A DNA stretch of 64,000 bases from the NCBI RefSeq assembly GCF_022678645.1, contig NZ_JALBWV010000001.1:62001-126000 (forward strand), in the 5' to 3' direction. The DNA comes from Saccharopolyspora soli. Its GTDB lineage: Bacteria > Actinomycetota > Actinomycetes > Mycobacteriales > Pseudonocardiaceae. The notes below the pieces were generated by a model. That model saw only the letters and a program-made list of their open reading frames with translations, did no database searches and was not told the DNA's origin. Position 1 is the first letter of the stretch. Each line of letters starts with the position of its first letter. Below, piece after piece: positions 35,324 to 43,955 of the stretch. A program made the position numbers and the translations under genes.

Positions 35324-36019
35324 TCAGAGGCCGTACTCTTCGGCGGTTACGTACTCGACGCCCAGTTCCGCCAGCTTGGCGCGCAGGCCGTAGCGGTCGA
35401 GCCCGAGTTCGCCGTTGCGGAACGCTTGCCGCGACGCCTCTTCCTTGTCGACGCGTGCCTGTGCCGCGTCGAGTGCGCGGTCGACGTCCTGCCGTGGCAC
35501 GACCATGACGCCGTCGTCGTCGGCGAGCACCGCGTCACCGGGGCGGATCAGCTGTCCGCTGACCGTGATCGGTACGTTCACCGCGCCAGCAGTCGCCTTG
35601 ACAGTGCCCTGGGCGCTGACCGCCGCGGTCCACACCGGGAAGCCCATGGCGTGCAGGTCGGCGACGTCGCGGACGCCGGTTTCGGTGACGAGGCCGCGCA
35701 CCCCGCGGACTTGGAGCGCGGTGGCGAACAGTTCGCCGAACATGCCGTCGGTGTTGGGGGAGGTGCTGGTGACGACGAGGACGTCACCGGGCTGGCACTG
35801 CTCGACGGCGGCGTGGATCATCAGGTTGTCGCCGGGCCAGCACAGCACGGTCACCGCGGTGCCGCCGATGCGCGAGCCGAGGTGCACCGGACGCAGCTCC
35901 GGACCGAGGTACCCGGTTCGGCCGAGCGCTTCGTGCACCGTCGCTACGCCGTATTCCGCCAGTTTGTCCACCTTTTCGATGGCGGCGCGGGGCGGGTTGG
36001 TGACGACGACCGTTCTCAT
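35324..36019 (-). CDS. RraA-fold 4-carboxy-4-hydroxy-2-oxoadipate aldolase (LigK/GalC type)
   Basis: A 231-residue protein of the RraA/HMG-aldolase family starts at ATG 36019, overlapping the previous gene by ATGA. Key parts are GDNLMIHAAVEQCQPGDVLVV split over two strands, and GLVTETGVRDVADL with the Arg-Asp pair used for pyruvate and metal binding. Class II aldolases of this family split 4-carboxy-4-hydroxy-2-oxoadipate to pyruvate and oxaloacetate, the last step of the gallate and protocatechuate 4,5-cleavage pathways. The co-transcribed GalB-like hydratase makes that substrate, which supports this role over RNase E inhibition. Confidence 0.82.
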   Translation of the reverse strand: MRTVVVTNPPRAAIEKVDKLAEYGVATVHEALGRTGYLGPELRPVHLGSRIGGTAVTVLCWPGDNLMIHAAVEQCQPGDVLVVTSTSPNTDGMFGELFATALQVRGVRGLVTETGVRDVADLHAMGFPVWTAAVSAQGTVKATAGAVNVPITVSGQLIRPGDAVLADDDGVMVVPRQDVDRALDAAQARVDKEEASRQAFRNGELGLDRYGLRAKLAELGVEYVTAEEYGL

Positions 36020-36738
36020 GCGAGCTCCTCGGTCACTTGCGGGTAGAGGCGCATGTATGCCTCGCCCATCGTGTTGTGCGGCATCCCGAGGTTCGGGCCC
36101 GCGTTGCGCTTGACCTGCACGCCGCGGCGCTTGGCGAGATCGGTGTAGTAGTCCCACATGTGCTGCTGCGCGGGCAGGCATTCCATCGCCTTGCGCTTGG
36201 TGTCGAACACGGACGTGATGTCCAGCAGCACGTTCGGCTTGAAGTCGCACTGTTCGGGCTGGTGCGGTTCGAAGAAGAACACCGGCGGGGCGCCCAGCGG
36301 CTCGCCGGGAGCGTCGTAGCCGACGGCCTGCGCCAGCACTCGGGCCTGCAGCGCCATCCGGGCCGCGGCGGGGTGGTCCTGGTTGTAGGGGTCGACCAGC
36401 GGATGGGTGAGCACGACCGCCGGGTTCACCTCGCGGTACACGTGCACGATCCGGTCGATCAGCTCGTCGGACTCCCGCAGCGGGTAGTCCCCGGCGTCGA
36501 AGAACTCGATCTCCGCACCCAGCGCGTTCGCCGCGTTCGTGGCCTCCTCGCGCCGGATCGCCTTGATCTGCTCAAGCGACTTGCCCTCGCGCCAGGCTTT
36601 GGCCGACTCGCCGCGTTCGCCGAAGCTCAGGCACAGCACCTTCGCCCGTTGGCCACGGCTGGTGGCCAGGGCGATCGCGCCCGCCGCACGCCAGACGAAG
36701 TCACCGGCGTGCGCGCTGACCACCAGTAACGAACTCAT
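36016..36738 (-). CDS. galB: PIG-L/LmbE-family 4-oxalomesaconate hydratase (GalB-like)
   Basis: A 240-residue protein has the PIG-L fold in the variant seen in GalB of Pseudomonas putida: LLVVSAHAGDFVWRAAGAIAL replaces the usual PHPDDE, followed by CLSFGERGESAKAW, FFDAGDYPLRESDE and THPLVDPYNQDHPAA. GalB hydrates 4-oxalomesaconate to 4-carboxy-4-hydroxy-2-oxoadipate. The ATG at 36738 follows AAGGAGA. It heads the galB-aldolase-ligM minus-strand group and is divergent from the DesA-like operon. A general deacetylase role is the alternative, but the context and motif form favour GalB. Confidence 0.78.
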   Translation of the reverse strand: MSSLLVVSAHAGDFVWRAAGAIALATSRGQRAKVLCLSFGERGESAKAWREGKSLEQIKAIRREEATNAANALGAEIEFFDAGDYPLRESDELIDRIVHVYREVNPAVVLTHPLVDPYNQDHPAAARMALQARVLAQAVGYDAPGEPLGAPPVFFFEPHQPEQCDFKPNVLLDITSVFDTKRKAMECLPAQQHMWDYYTDLAKRRGVQVKRNAGPNLGMPHNTMGEAYMRLYPQVTEELA

Positions 36739-37250
36739 TCCGGTATCTCCTTGGGTCGTCTTCGGCACTCACGAAGGACAGTAGGAGGCCGGGAGACGGG
36801 TTGTGAGGTCCCGCAGTCCGGTCTGCGCTACGTCATTTGACTCACCCGAGGCCAGCGGATTGACCCCGCGAGAGCCGACATCAGCCTGTTTTGGCGGCTT
36901 TACCGCTGTCAATAGCGTGATTCGGGTGAGAACGCGGGAAGACCGGCTCGGGTCGGTGGCGGGGCTGCCGTCCGGCACCCACGAGTCGTCGGCGTGCCCG
37001 CGAGAAGATCTCCGCATTCTGCACATGGCGGGCATCGCGAGCAAAGGGTCGTCGAGTCGATTCGGGCAGCAGGAGCCGCTGATGCGCGACACCGGCCTAC
37101 GGCGAGTCGCCCGCGCGATCGGGTCATTTGTCGCGGTCAACTCGGCCTCGATGCCGGAGGAAACGCGGTGCTCGGTCGGCTCTACTGGCTACCGGCGGTG
37201 TTGCCGATCCGGAGCACCCGGACCACGGGTTCGGCCGCAGGAGGGACGTC
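36739..37250. promoter_or_regulatory. Divergent control region of the aromatic operons
   Basis: This stretch of 512 bases lies between galB (minus) and the DesA-like gene (plus). It contains two palindromic operator candidates, GTCATTTGAC at 36832-36841 and GTCATTTGTC at 37123-37132. A TTGACA on the minus strand near 36904 could be a -35 box, and GCGG-CTTTA-CCGC forms a small inverted repeat beside it. No gene is convincing; the plus-strand frame reaching the DesA-like start lacks a ribosome binding site. Confidence 0.5.
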
Positions 37251-38606
37251 ATGGGTGTTGAGAGCCTGGAGGCCGCGATCCGGCGCGTCGGGTCGCCGCT
37301 CGAGCTGCTGCGCAACTCGACCGTTCGGCCGCACACGTTCCCCGTCGCCCCGGAGTTCACCAACTGGCGCTCCGAGCAGCGTGCCTGGCGCACCTCGTGC
37401 GCGCTGTTCGACCAGTCGCACCACATGACCGACCTGTACCTCAACGGCAAGGACGCGCTGCGGCTGCTGACCGATTTCGGGGTCAACTCCTTCGCGAACT
37501 TCGCGCCCGGCAAGGCGAAGCAGTACGTGGCGGCGAACCAGGACGGGTACTTCATCGGCGACGCCATCCTCTTCCACCTGGACGACGAGCTGTTCGACGT
37601 CGTCGGCCATCCGACGGTGCTCAACTGGTTGCAGTACAACGCGGAAACCGGCGACTACGACGTCCGGATCGAGCGCGACGAGAACTCCTACGACCGGCCG
37701 TCGGGGCCCCCGAAGAACTATCGCTGCGAGTTGCAGGGACCTACCGCGAAACCGCTGGTCGAGAAGCTGATCGACGCACCGTTGCCGGACGTGGGGTTCT
37801 TCCACATGACCGAGTTCGGCATCGCCGGGCACCGCGTCCGCGCACTGCGCCACGGCATGGCGGGTCAGCCCGGTTTCGAGCTGTTCGGCCCGTGGGCCGA
37901 GGGCGCGGCGGTGCTGTCGGCGATTCTGGCCGCGGGCGAGGAATTCGGCCTCGTCCGCGCTGGCGCCAAGGCGTACTCGACGGCCAACCTGGAGTCGGGG
38001 TGGATTCCCACCGCGGTACCGGCGATCTTCGGGCCCGAAATGCGCGGATACCGCGAGTGGCTCGCCGCGGACGCGCTCGGATCATTGGGCGGCAGCGTGG
38101 ATTCCGCCGACATCACCGACTACTACGTCACCCCGTACGACATCGGCTACGGGCGCGCGGTCAAGTTCGACCACGACTTCCTGGGCCGGGAAGCGCTGGA
38201 AGGGATCGCCGCCAACGCGCGCCACCGCAAGGTGACCCTCGTCTGGAACGCCGAGGACGTCGCCGCCGCGATGCGGTCGCTGTGCGAACCGGGCATTCCG
38301 GCCAAGTTCATCGAAATGCCGAAGGCCCGCTACGCGTTCTTCCAAGCCGACCAGGTGCTGCGGGACGGAGCGCCGGTGGGCATCTCGCTGGACCTCGGCT
38401 ACCTCGCCAACGAGCAGGACTTCGTCTCGCTGGCGACGGTCGACGTGACCGCCGCCGAGCCGGGCACCGAAGTCGCGGTCGTGTGGGGCGAGCAGCCCAA
38501 CTCCACCAAACCAGCGGTCGAGCGGCACCGGCAGGTCGAGGTCCGGGCCACCGTCGCTCCCGCTCCTTATGTCCGGGAAATCCGCGACTCCTACCGCAAG
38601 TCCTGA
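37251..38606 (+). CDS. Tetrahydrofolate-dependent O-demethylase, DesA-like paralogue
   Basis: A 451-residue paralogue of the LigM protein starts at ATG 37251 after GAGGGA. It shares ELLRNSTVRPHTFPV, CALFDQSHHMTDLYL, RALRHGMAGQPGFELFGPW, NLESGWIPTAVPA and VKFDHDFLGREAL, but lacks the long C-terminal [14 protein letters not shown] match. Sphingobium uses one such enzyme for syringate (DesA) and another for vanillate and 3-O-methylgallate (LigM). Two divergent copies here suggest the same split of substrates. It begins a plus-strand operon with the one-carbon and ring-cleavage genes. Confidence 0.88.
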   Translation: MGVESLEAAIRRVGSPLELLRNSTVRPHTFPVAPEFTNWRSEQRAWRTSCALFDQSHHMTDLYLNGKDALRLLTDFGVNSFANFAPGKAKQYVAANQDGYFIGDAILFHLDDELFDVVGHPTVLNWLQYNAETGDYDVRIERDENSYDRPSGPPKNYRCELQGPTAKPLVEKLIDAPLPDVGFFHMTEFGIAGHRVRALRHGMAGQPGFELFGPWAEGAAVLSAILAAGEEFGLVRAGAKAYSTANLESGWIPTAVPAIFGPEMRGYREWLAADALGSLGGSVDSADITDYYVTPYDIGYGRAVKFDHDFLGREALEGIAANARHRKVTLVWNAEDVAAAMRSLCEPGIPAKFIEMPKARYAFFQADQVLRDGAPVGISLDLGYLANEQDFVSLATVDVTAAEPGTEVAVVWGEQPNSTKPAVERHRQVEVRATVAPAPYVREIRDSYRKS

Positions 38607-38639
38607 ACTTTGGCCAATTCCTACCGGGATCGAGGAGAA

Positions 38640-39527
38640 ATGACGAACTCCCGCGAGGAGGTCGCCGACGGCTCGCGTCGGCGCTCCGATCTGGCGGAAC
38701 TGGTGCGCAACATCAGCTACGAGGTGATGCCGTTCAAGAAGACCGAGCAGGACGTGCTCACCCACGTGCCCACCACGGTCCCGCTCACCGTCACGGTGAC
38801 CGAGGCCAAGGGGATGGACACCACGCTGGATCTCACCGAGCGCCTGCTGCGGCTGGGCTATTGCGTCGCGCCGCACCTGCCCGCCCGGTTGTTCATCGAC
38901 GCCGCACACGTCCAGGACGTGGTGGCCCGGCTCGGCGAGTCCGGGGTGAAGTCCGTCTTCGTCATCGGCGGTGATGCGCCCGAGCCCGTGGGCGCGTTCC
39001 CCGACGCGTACTCGCTGCTGCAAGCGATGGAGGCGGCGCACCACCCGTTCCAGGAGGTGGGCATCGGCGGGTATCCGGAAGGGCACGGCGCGATCCCGCA
39101 GGAAGCCATCGAGCTCGCGTTGAAGCAGAAGGCGCCGTTGGCCACCCGCGTGCTGACCCAGATCTGCTTCGACGCCACCACGACGAGCGCGTGGGCCGCG
39201 CGCATCGCCGCTGCGGGCGTCGAACTGCCCGTGTACGTTGGGATTCCGGGTCCGGTGAACCGGCAGAAGTTGATGCGGATCTCGGCAGGGCTCGGGCTCG
39301 GCCAGTCGGCGCGCTTCCTGCAGAAGCAGCAAAGCCTGCTGTGGCGGTTCCTGCTGCCGGGCGGCTACCACCCGACGAAACTGGCCAAGCGGCTGGGCAC
39401 CGCGTTGCCCAAGGTCCGCAACAACATCCGCGGGTTGCACATCTTCACGTTCAACGAACTCCGCAGGACCGAGGCATGGCGGCAGGAACTGCTCGCCTCA
39501 GCTGCCGAGGGGAGTGATCGGCGATGA
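38640..39527 (+). CDS. Methylenetetrahydrofolate reductase-like protein (MetF family)
   Basis: A 295-residue TIM-barrel protein of the MetF family shows SYEVMPFKKTEQ at the start (the usual phF/SFEfFPPkt region), VTVTEAKGMDTTLDLTERL, HLPARLF, VFVIGGDAPEP, TQICFDATTTSAW and VGIPGPVNRQKLM. In O-demethylating bacteria MetF works backwards, oxidising 5-methyl- to 5,10-methylene-tetrahydrofolate. The motif spacing is divergent from housekeeping MetF, as in other demethylation clusters. It lies 33 bases after the DesA-like gene and overlaps purU by ATGA. Confidence 0.82.
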   Translation: MTNSREEVADGSRRRSDLAELVRNISYEVMPFKKTEQDVLTHVPTTVPLTVTVTEAKGMDTTLDLTERLLRLGYCVAPHLPARLFIDAAHVQDVVARLGESGVKSVFVIGGDAPEPVGAFPDAYSLLQAMEAAHHPFQEVGIGGYPEGHGAIPQEAIELALKQKAPLATRVLTQICFDATTTSAWAARIAAAGVELPVYVGIPGPVNRQKLMRISAGLGLGQSARFLQKQQSLLWRFLLPGGYHPTKLAKRLGTALPKVRNNIRGLHIFTFNELRRTEAWRQELLASAAEGSDRR

Positions 39528-40396
39528 TCGGGAACAGCGCCGCCGAGGACTACGGCCGTCTGATCGTGCAGGGCGCGGACCGACCGGGAATCGTCTCGAC
39601 GGTGTCGTCGGTCCTGGCCGAGCAGGGCGCGAACATCGTCGCGCTGGACCAGTCCTCCAGCGACCCGTCGAGCGGGCGGTTCTTCCAGCGCACGGTCTTC
39701 CACCTCGCGGGTCTGTCCGCGCACCTCGGCGAATTGAACCGGGCGCTGGAGCAGCGGCTGACCGACGACCTGGGCCTGACCTACCGGCTGGTCGAGGCCA
39801 AGCGGCGCAAGCGGGTGGCCATCTTCGTGTCCAAGGCCGACCACTGCCTGCTCGACCTGCTCTGGCGGCAGCGGCGCGGCGAGCTGCTCATGAACGTCCC
39901 GATGGTCATCTCCAACCACCCCGATCTCGGCGATGACGTGCGGCAGTTCGGCATCCCGTTCTTCCACGTGCCGGTGGCAAAGGACGACAAGGCCAGCGCC
40001 GAGAAGGAGCAGCTCAACCTGCTCAAGGGCAACGTCGACCTGCTGGTGCTCGCGCGGTACATGCAGATCATCTCCGGGGACTTCCTGGACGAACTGGACG
40101 TGCCGGTGATCAACATCCACCACTCGTTCCTCCCGGCCTTCATGGGCGCTGGTCCCTACCAGCGGGCGAAGGAGCGCGGGGTGAAACTGGTCGGTGCGAC
40201 GGCGCACTACGTCACCGAAGACCTCGACGAGGGGCCGATCATCGAGCAGGACGTCATCCGCGTGTCTCACCAGGAGTCGGTGCGCGACCTGCAACGCAAG
40301 GGTGCGGACGTCGAGCGGCTGGTCCTGTCGCGAGCGGTCGCGTGGCATTGTGACGACCGCGTCATCAGGGACGGCACCACCACAGTCGTGTTCTGA
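39524..40396 (+). CDS. purU: Formyltetrahydrofolate deformylase
   Basis: A 290-residue protein has an N-terminal ACT domain (about 10-90, GADRPGIVSTVSSVLAEQGANI) and a formyltransferase-fold domain with NIHHSFLPAFMGAGPY and GATAHYVTEDLDEGPII, which carry the catalytic Asn/His/Asp set of PurU. It releases formate from 10-formyl-tetrahydrofolate. In this operon it would complete disposal of methoxyl carbon by regenerating free tetrahydrofolate. The gene is coupled to the MetF-like gene by a four-base overlap. Confidence 0.93.
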   Translation: MIGNSAAEDYGRLIVQGADRPGIVSTVSSVLAEQGANIVALDQSSSDPSSGRFFQRTVFHLAGLSAHLGELNRALEQRLTDDLGLTYRLVEAKRRKRVAIFVSKADHCLLDLLWRQRRGELLMNVPMVISNHPDLGDDVRQFGIPFFHVPVAKDDKASAEKEQLNLLKGNVDLLVLARYMQIISGDFLDELDVPVINIHHSFLPAFMGAGPYQRAKERGVKLVGATAHYVTEDLDEGPIIEQDVIRVSHQESVRDLQRKGADVERLVLSRAVAWHCDDRVIRDGTTTVVF

Positions 40397-40405
40397 GGAG
40401 AACGA

Positions 40406-41280
40406 GTGACCGCACAAATATTGGACGGACGCGCTGTTTCGGCGACGATCCTTGACCGCGTGCAGAAAGAGGTCGCGGAATTCGTCGCCGAACACGGGCG
40501 CGTACCGGTGCTGGCGACGGTGCTCGTGGGCGACGATCCCGCGTCCCAAACATACGTCCGCATGAAGGCGAACCGCTGCGCGAACGTCGGGATGCAGTCC
40601 CGCCGGATCGAACTCGACGCGGACATCACGACCGGCGCGCTGTGCGCCAGATCCGGGAACTGTCCGACGATCCGGCCGTGGACGGGATCCTGCTCCAGCA
40701 CCCGGTGCCCGAGCAGATCGACGAACGCGCGGCGTTCGAGGCGATCGCCGCGGCCAAGGACGTCGACGGGGTCACGCGCACGTCGTTCGCGACGATGGCC
40801 TTCGACGAGGGCGGTTTCCACTCGGCGACACCTGGCGGGATCATGGCGTTGCTGGACGCCTACGACATTCCGCTGGCGGGCAAGCACGCCGTCGTCGTCG
40901 GGCGCAGCCCCATCCTCGGCAAGCCGGTCGGCATGCTGCTGCTGGCCCGCGACGCGACGGTCACCTACTGCCATTCCCGGACCACCGGGCTGGCCGACTA
41001 CGTCGCCGAAGCGGATGTGCTCGTCGCCGCGGTCGGTCGCCCGGAGCTGATCCGCGGCGAGTGGATCACGCCCGGTGCCGTGGTGGTCGACGCTGGCTAC
41101 GCGGACAACACCGGCGACGTCGAATACGCGGCGGCGGCGGAGCGGGCCTCGTTCATCACCCCGGTGCCCGGCGGTGTCGGGCCCATGACCATCGCCACCC
41201 TCCTCGCGCAGACGATCAGGGCAGCCCGCGACCATGAAGCCGGGCGCCAGGAGGCCAGCTGGTGGGGAGCTGCGCCGTGA
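40406..41280 (+). pseudogene. folD: folD with a one-base frameshift
   Basis: Methylenetetrahydrofolate dehydrogenase/cyclohydrolase is encoded in two frames. The first frame starts at GTG 40406 after GGAG and gives the N-terminal third (LDGRAVSATIL, LVGDDPASQTYVRMK). After DITTGAL near 40640 the protein continues one frame over with RQIRELSDDPAVDGILLQHPVP, DVDGV, VVGRSPILGKPVGMLL and ITPVPGGVGPMT to the stop at 41280. Reading CTGGTG in place of CTGTG restores one frame of 291 codons, so a single G seems to be missing. This is either a real inactivating deletion or a sequencing error; no slippery sequence suggests programmed frameshifting. Confidence 0.85.
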
Positions 41281-41597
41281 TCGACTGTCCCGGCTCGCTG
41301 TTCCCGGGTCAGCTCGACGATGTTCTCGAATCTGGTTACCGCGGTTACCATTTCGACGGATCGAACGCCCGACGGTCGGCGAGGACCGAGCACCGGAACA
41401 CCCGGCCGTCGGTTGTGGGCGAACGCGTCCGCCACTTGGTGCGGCAGGCGGGCGCGCACCGGCACGGCGAATGCTGGTGCGACCGGGTCCGGGACGGGCC
41501 CGAACCGGTCGGGCGCTGGTATTGGAAGGACGAGCGGCTGAACAGCACCCCGCGCGCCGATCCGCGAGAGCTCACAGCGACATCCCGGACTCCGTGA
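41277..41597 (+). CDS. Small hypothetical protein in the demethylation operon
   Basis: A 106-residue frame starts at a GTG that overlaps the folD stop (GTGA) and ends ten bases before ligA. Third codon positions are strongly G or C, like its neighbours. The sequence has a Cys/His/Trp-rich stretch (GAHRHGECWCDR, GRWYWKDERL) and Arg-rich parts, and no membrane segment. I do not recognise a family. Its tight fit between folD and ligA supports a real gene, but a spacer with chance coding bias cannot be excluded. Confidence 0.5.
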   Translation: MIDCPGSLFPGQLDDVLESGYRGYHFDGSNARRSARTEHRNTRPSVVGERVRHLVRQAGAHRHGECWCDRVRDGPEPVGRWYWKDERLNSTPRADPRELTATSRTP

Positions 41598-41607
41598 GGG
41601 AGGGGAC

Positions 41608-41952
41608 ATGGGAAAGGCGAAAGACGACTACGTTCTCGATCTGGCGCAGAACCGGCGGGGCTTGGCGCTCAACCGGATGTGCGGGTCGTTCAAGCACGCC
41701 GAGAACCGTGCGCGGTTCAGCGCGGACGAGGCCGCCTACTGCGATGAGTACGGGCTTTCCGCCGAGCAGAAGAAGGCGATCCTCGAACGCGACTGGACCG
41801 GCATGCTGGACCTCGGCGCGTCCATCTTCTACACGTTCAAGCTCGCCATGATGGACCAGAAGTCGATGCAGTACCTCGGTGGTGTGTTCACCGGGATGAC
41901 GGCCGAGGAGTTCGCTGCGGCGATGCGCTCGGGAGGGCGGAAGTTTGGCTGA
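41608..41952 (+). CDS. ligA: Extradiol (protocatechuate 4,5-) dioxygenase alpha subunit
   Basis: A 114-residue helical small subunit of class II extradiol dioxygenases starts after GAGGGG. Recognisable parts are NRMCGSFKHAENRARF and LSAEQKKAILERDWTGMLDLGAS, then YFxFKLA-type residues and GVFTGMTAEEF. In LigAB the alpha subunit closes over the active site of LigB. It overlaps ligB by eight bases. Confidence 0.9.
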   Translation: MGKAKDDYVLDLAQNRRGLALNRMCGSFKHAENRARFSADEAAYCDEYGLSAEQKKAILERDWTGMLDLGASIFYTFKLAMMDQKSMQYLGGVFTGMTAEEFAAAMRSGGRKFG

Positions 41953-42817
41953 GGTGATCTGGGGTCTGGCGACCTCGCACGTGCCGTCCATCGGGGCAGC
42001 GATGGACAATCACAAGACCGAGGACGAGTACTGGAAGCCGCTGTTCGACGGCTACGCGCCAGCGCGGGCTTGGATGGCCGAGCACCGGCCGGATGTCGCC
42101 GTGATCGTGTACAACGACCACGCCAACGCCGTCGACCTGGACCTGGTGCCGACCTTCGCGATCGGCACGGCCGAGTCCTACGACGTGGCCGACGAGGGCT
42201 GGGGCCGTCGGCCGGTGCCCCAGGTCGTCGGTGCGCCGGAGCTGAGCGAGCACCTGATCCGCGAGCTGATGGACGAATCGTTCGACATCGCCACCTTCCA
42301 CCAGCTCGACGTGGACCACGGACTGACCGTGCCGCTGTCGATCTACTGCCCCGAGCCGGGTGATGCCTGGCCGTGCGCCGTCGTTCCGGTGCTCGTCAAC
42401 GTCATCCAGTACCCCCAGCCGACCGCTGCCCGCTGCTACGCGCTGGGCGAGGCGCTGGGACGTGCGATCCGGTCGTTCCCGCAGGACCTGAAGGTCGCGG
42501 TGTTCGGCACCGGCGGCATGTCGCACCAGTTGGCTGGCGCACGCGCTGGTCTGATCAACACCGAGTTCGACCGGATGTTCCTGGAAGCCATCGAGTCCGA
42601 TCCGGCGAAGCTGACCGCGCTGACCCGCGAGGACTACATCCGCGAGGCGGGCACCGAAGGCATCGAGCTCATCATGTGGCTGGTCATGCGCGCGGCGATG
42701 AGCGAGAAAATCGCCCGGATCCACGACACCTACCACGTGCCCGCCTCCAACACGGCGGCGGGGCTGGCGCTGTTCGAGGACCTCGGCGACGCGGGAAAGG
42801 GATCGGTGGCCGCGTGA
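41945..42817 (+). CDS. ligB: Extradiol (protocatechuate 4,5-) dioxygenase beta subunit
   Basis: This 290-residue catalytic subunit cleaves protocatechuate-type rings at the 4,5 bond using Fe(II). The iron ligands and acid/base residue fit LigB: ATSHVPSIG (His12), YNDHANA (about His60), GIELIMW (Glu near 240) and GTGGMSHQ (catalytic His near 193). The start is TTG 41945, supported by GGAGG eight bases upstream. With LigM/DesA-like enzymes, GalB and the RraA-type aldolase, the likely substrate is gallate, 3-O-methylgallate or protocatechuate. No LigC dehydrogenase gene is present, which favours the gallate branch. Confidence 0.9.
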   Translation: MAEVIWGLATSHVPSIGAAMDNHKTEDEYWKPLFDGYAPARAWMAEHRPDVAVIVYNDHANAVDLDLVPTFAIGTAESYDVADEGWGRRPVPQVVGAPELSEHLIRELMDESFDIATFHQLDVDHGLTVPLSIYCPEPGDAWPCAVVPVLVNVIQYPQPTAARCYALGEALGRAIRSFPQDLKVAVFGTGGMSHQLAGARAGLINTEFDRMFLEAIESDPAKLTALTREDYIREAGTEGIELIMWLVMRAAMSEKIARIHDTYHVPASNTAAGLALFEDLGDAGKGSVAA

Positions 42818-43521
42818 GCACTTTCGTTCTGGTGCACGGAGCCTGGCACGGCGGTTGGGTCTGGCAGCGGGTGGCTCCTCTGCTGCGCGCTGCCGGTCAC
42901 GAGGTGCACGCCCCGACGCTGACCGGCCTCAGCGATCGCGCACACCTGCTCAACCCGTCGGTCGGGCTGAGCACGCACGTCCAGGACGTCGTAGCGCTCA
43001 TCGAGGCGTACGACGCGCGGGACGTCGTGCTGGTCGGCCACAGCTACGCCGGACAGGTCATCAGCGGTGTCGCGGACCGGATCCCGCAACGCCTGGCCAA
43101 GCGCGTCTACCTCGACGCGTTCGTCGGCGACGACGGGGACGCCGCGATCGACCTCCAGCCCGAGACGGTGGCGGAGCACTACCGGGAGTCGGTGGCCGGG
43201 CCGGGGTTCGGCTGGCTCATCCCGGTGCGCTCCCTGCAGGTGCTCGGGGTCACCGAGCAGTCCGATGTGGACTGGCTGACGCCCCGCCTGACGCCGCACC
43301 CCTGGCTCACCTACACCGAACCGCTGCGGCTGACCGGGGCCGCGGACGGCGTCGCGGCGGCCTTCGTCGAATGCACCGACTGGATGCGGGTGTTCCAGAC
43401 GCACGCGGAGCGGGCCGCGGCTCGCGGCTGGCCGGTGCACCACATCGCCACCGGTCACGAGGCCATGGTCACCGCCGCCAAGGAGTTGGCCGAGCTGCTG
43501 CTGGAAGTGCGCGCATCGTGA
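42814..43521 (+). CDS. Alpha/beta hydrolase of the esterase type
   Basis: A 235-residue hydrolase starts at GTG overlapping the ligB stop (GTGA). The oxyanion region LVHGAWHGGWVW, nucleophile elbow VGHSYAGQ and catalytic His in ATGHEAMVTA match the salicylate/methyl-ester esterase group of the fold. In this operon it may hydrolyse a methyl ester or lactone of the ring-cleavage product. When 3-O-methylgallate is cleaved directly, a methyl ester side product arises, which would suit such an enzyme. This is inference. Confidence 0.8.
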   Translation: MSTFVLVHGAWHGGWVWQRVAPLLRAAGHEVHAPTLTGLSDRAHLLNPSVGLSTHVQDVVALIEAYDARDVVLVGHSYAGQVISGVADRIPQRLAKRVYLDAFVGDDGDAAIDLQPETVAEHYRESVAGPGFGWLIPVRSLQVLGVTEQSDVDWLTPRLTPHPWLTYTEPLRLTGAADGVAAAFVECTDWMRVFQTHAERAAARGWPVHHIATGHEAMVTAAKELAELLLEVRAS

Positions 43522-43578
43522 GCGCGGCCAGTCCGCCCAGGCCCTGATCATCGGCCGAACCGAGAACCTGGAGAGACG

Positions 43579-43857
43579 ATGGAATTCCTGGTCCGCACCG
43601 AAAACCTCCTCCCGGCCGACACACCGGACGAGACCCGCGAACAGCTCCGCAAGGGCGAACGCGAACGCGCGCAGCAACTCCGCGAGGCGGGAATCCTCAA
43701 GCGGCTCTGGCGGGTTCCGGGCCGCAACGCCACTGTCGGGCTCTACGAGGCGGAGGACCCGGCCGCGCTGCACGACGCGTTGACCTCGCTGCCGATGTGG
43801 AAGTGGATGGACGTGACCGTCGAGGCGCTCGCCACCCATCCGCAAGAGCGGAAGTAG
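43579..43857 (+). CDS. Muconolactone delta-isomerase-like protein
   Basis: A 92-residue protein of the CatC family starts after GGAGAG and shows MEFLVRTENLLPADTP, ERAQQLREAGILKRLWRVPG, LYEAEDPAALHDALTSLP and MDVTVEALATHP. CatC shifts a double bond in muconolactone of the beta-ketoadipate pathway, but no ortho-cleavage genes are present here. In this operon the likely job is a related isomerisation, such as keto-enol or double-bond movement in 4-oxalomesaconate before GalB. No other 4-oxalomesaconate tautomerase is visible in the cluster. Confidence 0.82.
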   Translation: MEFLVRTENLLPADTPDETREQLRKGERERAQQLREAGILKRLWRVPGRNATVGLYEAEDPAALHDALTSLPMWKWMDVTVEALATHPQERK

Positions 43858-43955
43858 CCGCTACCGTCCACTTCGGACGCAGTCCTCGACGAGGACCGCG
43901 AAGCCGCGACGGACACCCCTGTTCGGCGGCATCGCTGCTCAGGGGCGAGATCTAC

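Noticed and set aside
40406-41280. Programmed frameshift in folD
   Set aside because: The junction CTGTG has no slippery heptamer or following hairpin. A simple one-base loss explains it better.
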